From Phycisphaerae bacterium (lineage in GTDB: Bacteria; Planctomycetota; Phycisphaerae; UBA1845; Fen-1342), in assembly GCA_020058145.1 (NCBI GenBank), contig JAGVEP010000220.1, forward strand, positions 1 to 5,253: a stretch of 5,253 bases of DNA, read 5' to 3'. The notes below the pieces were generated by a model, which had not been told where the DNA came from, ran no database searches, and saw only the letters and a program-made list of their open reading frames with translations. Position 1 is the stretch's first letter. Every line of letters begins with the position of its first letter. Below are positions 1 through 5,020 of this stretch, in pieces. The position numbers and the translations under genes were made by a program.

Positions 1-35
<35 letters not shown>

Positions 36-146
36 GCGGTAACCTGCGGTGCGGACAACCGGGCCCGGCCTTCGCGTCGTCCGTCCTGTCCCTGATACCG
101 TCTCCGACGTTATCCACCAGCGGGCGCAGCGGCTGGCGAGGCGCTG

Positions 147-152
147 TATAAT
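147..152 (+). promoter_or_regulatory. Candidate sigma70-type -10 box for the TIG/TolB lipoprotein gene
   Basis: A perfect TATAAT, preceded by TG, stands in otherwise very GC-rich DNA 110 bases before the start codon at 263. Transcription would begin near 159 and give a leader of about 100 nt. No convincing -35 hexamer lies 16-18 bases upstream (that stretch is GC-rich), so this is a -10-only call. The exact match in GC-rich surroundings is the main support. Confidence 0.42.
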
Positions 153-163
153 GGCCCTACACG

Positions 164-183
164 GCCCGGCAGCGGAGCCGGGC
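164..183 (+). other. Hairpin at the 5' end of the predicted leader
   Basis: GCCCGGC (164-170) and GCCGGGC (177-183) form a perfect 7-bp stem around a 6-base loop. It lies a few bases after the transcription start implied by the TATAAT at 147-152. A 5'-terminal stem like this can stabilise an mRNA, but in GC-rich DNA it could also be chance. A second short palindrome, GTTGGG-AC-CCCAAC at 229-242, lies just before the ribosome binding site of the same gene. Confidence 0.3.
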
Positions 184-248
184 GAAGTCATCTGGGAAAT
201 GCCGGCTGTATCGTGTGTGGAGACGATCGTTGGGACCCCAACTACTGC

Positions 249-254
249 AGGAGG
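249..254 (+). promoter_or_regulatory. Shine-Dalgarno AGGAGG that fixes the start at 263
   Basis: A full AGGAGG is followed by 8 bases and then ATG at 263. The same reading frame is open upstream to an ATG at 215, but that start has no ribosome binding site and would bury the lipoprotein signal peptide 16 residues inside the protein. The site therefore settles the start at 263. Confidence 0.8.
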
Positions 255-262
255 ATTCAGAA

Positions 263-1576
263 ATGTCCAGATTGACGGCGGTTTCTGCTCTCTTGTCGCT
301 TTGCACGGCAACAGTGATGGCCATCCTGGGCGGATGTCCTTCCACAACCGGCGACGGAAATGGACCGATCACGATCGGCACAGTCACCCCGGCCTCCGGC
401 CAGAATCTTCGAGCAACGGAGATCACTCTGACTGGAGGTGGCTTTGGCCAGACCAGCACGGTCAGTCTGATCAGTGCTCAAAGCAAGGAATATGCCTGCA
501 CAAACATTGTGCTGGAAGATGCCGAGCATCTCAAAGTGAAGACTCCCGTCGGCATTCCGGTCGGCAGGTATGCCGTACGCGCGGCTCGGGGTGCGCAGTT
601 CTTCGAGTTGCCGGACGCTTTCACGGCCGTTGCGAACATCGTGGTCTCGGGTGGCCTGGAATCGCTCATTCACGTAGTCGACGTCTCCGACCTGGATCAC
701 CCCGAAGAGCTGCTGGAAATCCAACCCTGGGCTGATGGCGAGCCGAGCGGGACCGCCACGCCGACCGTCAACTACGACGCCACCCGTGTCTACTTCGTCG
801 GCGACGAGAGCGCTACCCAACAGGCGCTGTACGGCGCCGACCTGGCCACCGGCGGCGCCCGTCGGAAGATCACCTCGAACGCCGTTCCGTACTACGGCAG
901 CCCGGACGCCAGCCCGGGCGGGCCGAAGATCACCTTCGTGGGCGCCGAGTCGGTGGCCAATGTTCCCGATGTGTACATCGTCAACGAGGACGGCTCCGGA
1001 CAGGCGCTGATCGCGGACCACGAGGAGGAACTCGTGGTCAACGGCGATAACACCGCTTCCTGGGGCCTGTTCTCGCCGGTGTTCTCTCCGGACGGCACTC
1101 AGATCGCCTGCATACGCAGCACGCTCTGCCCGGGCTGCACGCATGACTGGTATTCGGTGATCATGGTCATGAACGCCGACGGGTCCGGAAAGCAGGTTGC
1201 CTATTGGGAACCCGAGGAGCGTTTCTACAGCAATCTGCGCTGGACCTGGGACAACCTGCTGGTGTGGCAACGCCGCGACAGCGACGTATCGTCGCAGCAG
1301 ATCGTTGCGCTCGACGTGGACACCGGCGACTTCTTTGCCGTCACGCCGCCGGACGCGACCTGGGAGGCGTTCGTGTGGCTCGTCTACTCACCCCTGGTTG
1401 ACGGCCTGATACTCCAGCCCTTCAACACGGCCACGATGGCTTACTACCCGATTGTGGTCGGCACGGGCGCCGCGGCGGCCGGGGAGAGGAGCCTCGTCAA
1501 CGTCCCCAATCCTGCCGATCCCGGGACATTCCACAGTCATTACAGCGAGATGGACTGGTTCGGCTGGAACGACTAG
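263..1576 (+). CDS. Lipoprotein with IPT/TIG domain and TolB-like beta-propeller repeats
   Basis: A 437-residue protein. Residues 1-24 are a lipoprotein signal peptide: Arg at position 3, a hydrophobic core, then lipobox L-G-G-C with Cys25 as the lipidation site, followed by a small polar linker. Residues about 36-123 look like an IPT/TIG immunoglobulin-like fold (opening 'ITIGTVTPASGQ', then 'TLTGGGFG', which is typical of TIG). Residues about 160-435 carry PD40/WD40-like repeats as in TolB. The clearest are 'SPVFSPDGTQIACIR' (271-285) with 'VMNADGSGK' (302-310), and 'YIVNEDGSGQ' (238-247). Such proteins are anchored in an envelope membrane and usually act as binding scaffolds; no catalytic residues are visible. 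The AGGAGG at 249-254 supports the start. It is a single gene, convergent with the LamG gene downstream. Domain calls come from motif recognition; ligand and precise role are unknown. Confidence 0.85.
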   Translation: MSRLTAVSALLSLCTATVMAILGGCPSTTGDGNGPITIGTVTPASGQNLRATEITLTGGGFGQTSTVSLISAQSKEYACTNIVLEDAEHLKVKTPVGIPVGRYAVRAARGAQFFELPDAFTAVANIVVSGGLESLIHVVDVSDLDHPEELLEIQPWADGEPSGTATPTVNYDATRVYFVGDESATQQALYGADLATGGARRKITSNAVPYYGSPDASPGGPKITFVGAESVANVPDVYIVNEDGSGQALIADHEEELVVNGDNTASWGLFSPVFSPDGTQIACIRSTLCPGCTHDWYSVIMVMNADGSGKQVAYWEPEERFYSNLRWTWDNLLVWQRRDSDVSSQQIVALDVDTGDFFAVTPPDATWEAFVWLVYSPLVDGLILQPFNTATMAYYPIVVGTGAAAAGERSLVNVPNPADPGTFHSHYSEMDWFGWND

Positions 1577-1827
1577 GCTATCAGGGTCGCGAATGGGACG
1601 AAGCCGCCCCGGGACCTCGCGTAAGTTGGCTTATCCCAAGTCGACCAAGGTCCGAGCTTCGGCCACGAGTTGTGCTGGTGTCTCCCGTACTTCGTTGGCG
1701 TTAAACAACCCAACCTGTCCCTACCGAAAACTCCGTCCGTGTTGATCCGTAAGGAGTTGCGCGTTTCGCCGCCTCCGGGCTGACCCGTTATGATTCACCC
1801 TCACAGAACCCGAACTGAGGTGCCGCG

Positions 1828-1884
1828 ATGGCCGTTGTGAGCGGCTCCAACGGCAACTGGTACTTGTCCCTATCATCCTGGTGA
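1828..1884 (+). CDS. Possible 18-residue small ORF overlapping a palindrome
   Basis: ATG at 1828 is preceded by GAGG (1817-1820) at a 7-base spacing and opens an 18-codon frame ending in TGA at 1882-1884. The peptide is MAVVSGSNGNWYLSLSSW. Its last codons and stop lie inside the palindrome at 1859-1898, so translation would cross the stem. Nothing matches a family I recognise. A leader peptide is conceivable, but no gene follows on this strand for 1.5 kb, which argues against one. A chance frame over a dispersed palindrome is more likely. Confidence 0.12.
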   Translation: MAVVSGSNGNWYLSLSSW

Positions 1885-1898
1885 TAGGAGCAAGCACC
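1859..1898. repeat. Long imperfect palindrome, REP/MITE-like
   Basis: The arms are GGTACTTGTCCCTATCA (1859-1875) and, read on the other strand, GGTGCTTGCTCCTATCA (1898-1882), with a 6-base centre TCCTGG. Fourteen of 17 positions pair; in + strand RNA a further G-U wobble raises this to 15. There is no T-tract on either side, so it is not a standard intrinsic terminator. The arms resemble, from memory only, the GGTACCTGTCCCTA-type ends of dispersed palindromes in environmental bacteria. A single copy here cannot prove mobility. Confidence 0.55.
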
Positions 1899-2013
1899 CG
1901 CTGCCGGACAACGTGGTACGGAAATCACGATTCACGGCGGGGTGCGTATCGCCGCGCACAGCACACTGGCCTGGGCGCTCGAGTTGATGGCGGCGTTGGC
2001 TTCACACGACGGC

Positions 2014-2047
2014 GACCGGCACCGCGCGGCGGCGCGCGATGCCGGTC
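2014..2047 (-). terminator. GC-rich terminator-like hairpin after the LamG-dockerin gene
   Basis: Arms of 15 bases (2014-2028 and 2033-2047) enclose a 4-base loop and lie 28 bases beyond the stop codon of the minus-strand gene. Fourteen positions are Watson-Crick pairs. The fifteenth is C/A on the plus strand but U-G in minus-strand RNA, so the stem is unbroken only in the LamG transcript. No U-tract follows, which fits a U-less hairpin terminator or a 3'-end stabiliser more than a classical intrinsic terminator. Confidence 0.5.
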
Positions 2048-2075
2048 ATTCGCGTAGCCGTGTGCCGAGCAGCGC

Positions 2076-2999
2076 TTACCCGCCGCCGCTCAGGAGGGCG
2101 ACGAACGGATTGATGTCGTCGAAATCGATGTAGCCGTCTTGGTTGCAGTCGGCGAGGTCGCAGTCACAATCCGGGTACGCCTCGAGGTAGTCGTGACAGC
2201 TCCCCAACACCAGCACAAACGGGGGGATATCATCGAAATTGAGCGCGCCGTCGCAGTTCATGTCGCCCAGCCGAGGCGGGTGGCACAGGTCGTAGATTTC
2301 GAGAATCTCGCTTTCGCTCAAGGCCCGGTCGTAGATGCGGGCTTCGTCGATACTGCCGTCGAAGTAGTAGCGGGCTCCCTGCTCCATCCGGCCGATGTTC
2401 ATGTTCCAATCACTTCCGGTGTAGCTGCTGAAACTGCTGTTGGCGGCCCTCCACTCCCCGTCGACGTAGAGCACAAGCGCGGAACCGTCGTACGTCCCGA
2501 CAATGAAGTGCCACTTGCCATCCGCGATGTTTTCGTAGTCCCACGCCGTCGCTTGGCCCGGGCCGCCGTCGGCGCCCCCCACGGTCACGAATGTCGTGTC
2601 GCCATCAGAGGACAAGCCGATTCCGGCGTGGGAGCTGTCCATGTTGTTGAGAATGTAGGGCTCCTCACCACCAACGCTTGTCCGTCTGATCCAGGCGCAG
2701 AGGCTGAAAGGCTGCGTGCTGCCAAATTGCGGGAACGGCACAACGTCGACGTAGTCGTCGACGCCGTCGAAGTCCAGCGCCTGAGCACAAGCGCCATCCG
2801 TCCATGTCGCCCCGTAAATGGAGCCGTCATGACCGTGGCCCGAGCCATCATGAGCGACTGCGCCGCTGCCTTCGTCGAAGTTCCAGTGTGCCACGAGTCC
2901 CCGGTCGCGGTCGCCCTCGGCGGCGTTCACCGACCACGCACACCCGAGGACCACCGCCAACACGAGCCCCCGCTGACTTCCCAACCACTTCGCAATCAT
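2076..2999 (-). CDS. Secreted LamG/ConA-like protein with C-terminal dockerin-like module
   Basis: A 307-residue exported protein. Residues 1-26 are a signal peptide with a probable signal peptidase I site at V-N-A|A (24-27); a V-L-G-C at 17-20 leaves a lipoprotein reading possible. Residues about 34-236 are a LamG/concanavalin-A-like jelly roll, with 'GLVAHWNFDEGSG', 'ALDFDGVDDYVDV', 'GKWHFIVGTYDGS', 'LYVDGE' and the closing 'IDEARIYDRALSESEI'. Such domains bind carbohydrate or protein ligands. Residues about 244-307 hold two dockerin/EF-hand loops with D-x-N-x-D-G spacing (D246, N248, D250, D257; D284, N286, D288, D295), each followed by FDDI-x-PFV. Several cysteines (C249, C268, C278, C280, C285) may form disulfides. 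No catalytic module is present, so the role is probably adhesion or glycan binding at or outside the cell surface. An AAGGAG sits 7 bases before the ATG. Confidence 0.88.
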   Translation of the reverse strand: MIAKWLGSQRGLVLAVVLGCAWSVNAAEGDRDRGLVAHWNFDEGSGAVAHDGSGHGHDGSIYGATWTDGACAQALDFDGVDDYVDVVPFPQFGSTQPFSLCAWIRRTSVGGEEPYILNNMDSSHAGIGLSSDGDTTFVTVGGADGGPGQATAWDYENIADGKWHFIVGTYDGSALVLYVDGEWRAANSSFSSYTGSDWNMNIGRMEQGARYYFDGSIDEARIYDRALSESEILEIYDLCHPPRLGDMNCDGALNFDDIPPFVLVLGSCHDYLEAYPDCDCDLADCNQDGYIDFDDINPFVALLSGGG

Positions 3000-3000
3000 C

Positions 3001-3028
3001 GTCGTTCTCCTTTTTTGCCAAAAACGAC
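3001..3028 (-). promoter_or_regulatory. Shine-Dalgarno of the LamG gene within a possible hairpin loop
   Basis: AAGGAG (3012-3007, minus strand) precedes the ATG at 2999 by 7 bases and supports that start. It lies in the loop of a perfect 6-bp inverted repeat, GTCGTT (3028-3023) with AACGAC (3006-3001), ending one base before the start codon. A competing stem, CGACT-TCC-AGTCG at 3025-3037, shares four of the same bases. The ribosome binding site is well supported; a regulatory role for the stems is speculative, since they are short and partly A/T. Confidence 0.55.
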
Positions 3029-3214
3029 TTCCAGTCGATCACTCGATCCGCGCCACACGGCGCGGACTGTCCGACAAAGCCGAGGTTCGGACCCCGGGCC
3101 GCCGAACAGGCCCAATCAGCCGAGGAACCCGAGCCTGTCCGGCACACGCGCGCCACTCGACCTCACAAACAACCGGCATTCCGAGCCGAGCGCGTCGATT
3201 ACTGAACCTCTGCC

Positions 3215-3244
3215 CCTATAGTTCCGGGAAACTGCTGGGCGCAA
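3215..3244 (-). promoter_or_regulatory. Weak candidate promoter for the LamG-dockerin gene
   Basis: On the minus strand TTGCGC (3244-3239) and TATAGG (3220-3215) are separated by 18 bases, giving a start near 3208 and a leader of roughly 200 nt. Both hexamers are partial matches and the leader is long, so this is a tentative pointer only. Confidence 0.18.
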
Positions 3245-3301
3245 CGGAATTCTGGAAAAAAAGACGGCCGGGTCCGTGACACTTCAGGCGGGGCAGCGGT
3301 G

Positions 3302-3328
3302 GGCGACCCGGGCGACCCGGGCGACCCG
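3302..3328. repeat. Three tandem copies of a 9-mer
   Basis: GGCGACCCG is repeated three times without interruption at 3302-3310, 3311-3319 and 3320-3328. The array abuts the hairpin doublet at 3326-3383. Read through in the frame upstream of the sigma/TPR start it would encode repeating Ala-Thr-Arg, which argues that the 3276-3443 extension of that frame is not real protein. Confidence 0.9.
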
Positions 3329-3383
3329 AGCCGACGGCGCAAGCCGTCGGCGCCATGACCGACCGCTCGCGCGGTCGGCTCGG
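3326..3383. repeat. REP-like hairpin doublet enclosed by an outer inverted repeat
   Basis: The first hairpin has a perfect 9-bp stem, GCCGACGGC (3330-3338) with GCCGTCGGC (3343-3351), around a GCAA tetraloop of the GNRA class. The second has a perfect 8-bp stem, CCGACCGC (3359-3366) with GCGGTCGG (3371-3378), around TCGC. An outer 10-bp perfect inverted repeat, CCGAGCCGAC (3326-3335) with GTCGGCTCGG (3374-3383), overlaps both, so the whole unit can fold as two small hairpins or as one large stem. This architecture is like REP/BIME elements. From memory, GCCGACGGC-type palindromes recur in planctomycete intergenic DNA, but that was not checked. Confidence 0.75.
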
Positions 3384-3407
3384 ATTTCACGGCCGCGTGT
3401 GCGGGCG

Positions 3408-3435
3408 TTGCTCCAGCCGCGCAGAACAGTAAAAT
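3408..3435 (+). promoter_or_regulatory. Candidate promoter giving a near-leaderless sigma/TPR mRNA
   Basis: TTGCTC (3408-3413) and TAAAAT (3430-3435) are separated by 16 bases. Transcription would begin about 3441-3444, at the predicted ATG (3444). This agrees with the lack of any Shine-Dalgarno sequence before that ATG. The -10 stands out in GC-rich DNA and the -35 matches 4 of 6 consensus bases. It is a prediction from sequence only. Confidence 0.35.
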
Positions 3436-3443
3436 GGGCGTTC

Positions 3444-4829
3444 ATGGAGCCGGAACGGGCGGTATTGTCCGACGAAGTCGTTCAGGCCGCGGTCGGCGGT
3501 TCGCGGCCCGCTCTAAATATCACTCTCGAAGCGCTGGCGCGTCGAGTCCCGGCCATGGTGGCGGCCCGCCTGAGCCCGACGCCGCACCAGTGGGGTGCCG
3601 TAGACGATATTGCGCAAAACGTCCTGCTCGGCCTGACCAAGGCCCTGCCGGGGCTTACGCACCCGACCGTCGCGGGTTTGCGGGCGTTGTTGTCAGGGAT
3701 CGTCACGCGCCAAGTGGCCCGCTTTCTCAAACGGGACCCCGGCGGAGCGCGGGTGCAACCCAGCGTGCGTTCGCTCGACTCCACAGTCGCCAGCTTTTCG
3801 CATAGCGCGGCCGTGGGGGAGCTGCTTTCGGGCAGCGGTCCCTCGCCGCACACCGCCGAGGGGTTTTATCTGCGATCGTTTGCCACCTTGGACATCCAAC
3901 AAGCGAAGTGTGACGTTACTCAAGCCGTGCAGCGCGATCCGCGGCACGCCTTGGCCTGGCGGCGGCTCGTGTCTCTCTGCGTGCTGAAGCAGGACTTCGA
4001 CGAGGCGCTGCGAGCCGTGCAGGAGCTTGGCGCACTCTGGCGCGACGAAGGCGAGCAAGCCCGGCTGGAGGGCGGTGTTTACCTGACGTGGCGGAAATAC
4101 GACCTGGCAATCGACCGCTACTCCCGCGCGATTCAGATTCATCCCGACGACACGAGCGCCTCTTGCGGTCGGGCATGCGCCCGCCTTTGCCAAAGGGACT
4201 ACCCCGGAGCGGTGGAGGACTCGACGCAAGAAGTCATCCACAACCCAGCGAGCGAATGTCATTGGCCGCTCTTTCGGAGGGCCACGGCGTTGTGGGCCGC
4301 CGGTCGCGGGGCCAACGCGGCGAACGATTACCGCGAGTTTCGCCAACAAATTCGGCGCGCCTCGTGCGCCGACGCGCGGCTGTTTCTCGTGCTGCAGGAT
4401 CAGGCGCGCAGCTTGGATCAGGCGGGTCGGACCCAGGACGCACAAGCGGCCCGCCAGGAGGCCGAGGAGGTACTAAAGGCCGCCCGGCAGAGTGTGTCGC
4501 CGGAAAGCTGGCTGGCACGCATCTTCGACTGCCTCGGGGATCAGCTCACCCCGGACAAACTCGTCGGCTGCGCCGACCGCCGCGATCCCGCGCGCGTATG
4601 TGAAGCGTACTATTACGCTGGCGAGGCGTGCCTCCTACGCGGCAAACTTGACCAAGCCCGAGAGTTTTTCGAGCAGTGCGTGGCCACGGACCTGGTTCTC
4701 GAGCCGGGAAAAGCCATGCCGCTGCCGATGAACGAGTATCACTTGGCCCGCTGGCGTCTCGATCGGTGGGCGGGCGCTGGAGACACGGGCAGCGGGCCGA
4801 CGGCCGATCAGGGCCGCGCACGTGAGTAA
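3444..4829 (+). CDS. ECF sigma region-2 domain fused to TPR array, lacking region 4
   Basis: A 461-residue protein from ATG 3444. Residues about 8-100 look like ECF sigma-70 region 2: an N-terminal helix ('DEVVQAAVGGS'), a core RNA-polymerase-binding helix around 'VDDIAQNVLLGLTKALPGL' (53-71), and 'LRALLSGIVTRQVARFLKR' (79-97). The linker carries 'SLDS' (110-113) and 'SPHTA' (134-138), where ECF factors of this type commonly have SLD and SPS-x-A. A helix-turn-helix region 4 should follow, but none is visible. Instead residues about 141-440 are TPR-like helical hairpins, clearest at 207-234 ('YDLAIDRYSRAIQIHPDD'), 240-268 and 386-417 ('GEACLLRGKLDQAREFFEQ'). It would act in the cytoplasm, perhaps binding RNA polymerase through region 2 and partners through the TPRs. 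The frame is open back to 3276, but that part encodes the intergenic repeats; no Shine-Dalgarno precedes 3444. The TPR call is firm, the sigma call good, the function inferred. Confidence 0.78.
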   Translation: MEPERAVLSDEVVQAAVGGSRPALNITLEALARRVPAMVAARLSPTPHQWGAVDDIAQNVLLGLTKALPGLTHPTVAGLRALLSGIVTRQVARFLKRDPGGARVQPSVRSLDSTVASFSHSAAVGELLSGSGPSPHTAEGFYLRSFATLDIQQAKCDVTQAVQRDPRHALAWRRLVSLCVLKQDFDEALRAVQELGALWRDEGEQARLEGGVYLTWRKYDLAIDRYSRAIQIHPDDTSASCGRACARLCQRDYPGAVEDSTQEVIHNPASECHWPLFRRATALWAAGRGANAANDYREFRQQIRRASCADARLFLVLQDQARSLDQAGRTQDAQAARQEAEEVLKAARQSVSPESWLARIFDCLGDQLTPDKLVGCADRRDPARVCEAYYYAGEACLLRGKLDQAREFFEQCVATDLVLEPGKAMPLPMNEYHLARWRLDRWAGAGDTGSGPTADQGRARE

Positions 4830-5020
4830 GCGGTCTGTGCCTGGCTGCCCTGCCTGGGCGCTCCGACCAACGCCAGTTCCACAAACCCGACGCGACCCCA
4901 GTTGACGACTCTGCCGCAACGCTGCGCGCACGAACCGCACCACACCCTACGCCCGCTCCACGCTCCGCCTTCCAGTATGTCGGTACACTGGGCCGCTCGA
5001 ATCCCGGACAGCATTGGGTC
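4830..5020. other. Short convergent intergenic region without a gene
   Basis: These 191 bases separate the stop of the sigma/TPR gene from the stop of tsaD. Only weak structures are present: GCCC-TGCCT-GGGC at 4847-4859 and CCAGT/ACTGG at 4972-4976 and 4987-4991. No T-rich tract or convincing small reading frame was seen. The strong hairpin at 5024-5062 may end transcription from both sides. Confidence 0.5.

Larger units (their letters stand above)
1577..2075. other. Convergent intergenic region with palindromes and no convincing gene
   Basis: This 499-base stretch separates the stop codons of the lipoprotein gene and the LamG-dockerin gene. No reading frame shows a recognisable protein. A frame from GTG 1942 to 2133 lacks a ribosome binding site and runs into the end of the LamG gene. 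Structures seen are a weak bulged hairpin at 1694-1714 (GTTGG-c-GTT, loop AAAC, AACCCAAC), a 6-bp inverted repeat AACTCC/GGAGTT at 1729-1734 and 1753-1758, a long imperfect palindrome at 1859-1898, and a strong terminator-like hairpin at 2014-2047. The 1694-1714 hairpin could end transcription of the lipoprotein gene, but it lies about 120 bases past the stop and has no T-tract. Confidence 0.6.

Noticed and set aside
110..118. DnaA-box-like TTATCCACC
   Set aside because: One mismatch from TTATCCACA and a single isolated copy with no AT-rich region or other boxes nearby; not evidence of an origin.
257..1270. Long open frame of 337 codons on the minus strand opposite the lipoprotein gene
   Set aside because: It has no recognisable domain, its composition is Arg/Gly/Ala-rich as expected for an antisense frame in GC-rich DNA, and the plus-strand gene has a signal peptide, domains and a ribosome binding site.
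1942..2133. Small plus-strand frame from GTG 1942 in the convergent gap
   Set aside because: No ribosome binding site or family match; it crosses the terminator-like hairpin and overlaps the 3' end of the LamG gene.
2139..3221. Open frame of 360 codons on the plus strand opposite the LamG-dockerin gene
   Set aside because: It is antisense to a well-supported gene, is rich in Val/Arg/Pro with no motif, and runs through the intergenic region beyond the real gene.
3276..3443. Extension of the sigma/TPR protein to an upstream ATG at 3276
   Set aside because: The extra 56 residues are encoded by the tandem 9-mers and the hairpin doublet, giving low-complexity Ala-Thr-Arg and Arg-rich sequence that looks non-coding.
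3693..4445. Open frame of 250 codons on the minus strand opposite the sigma/TPR gene
   Set aside because: No domain is visible and the plus-strand frame contains clear TPR repeats; this is a GC-driven shadow frame.
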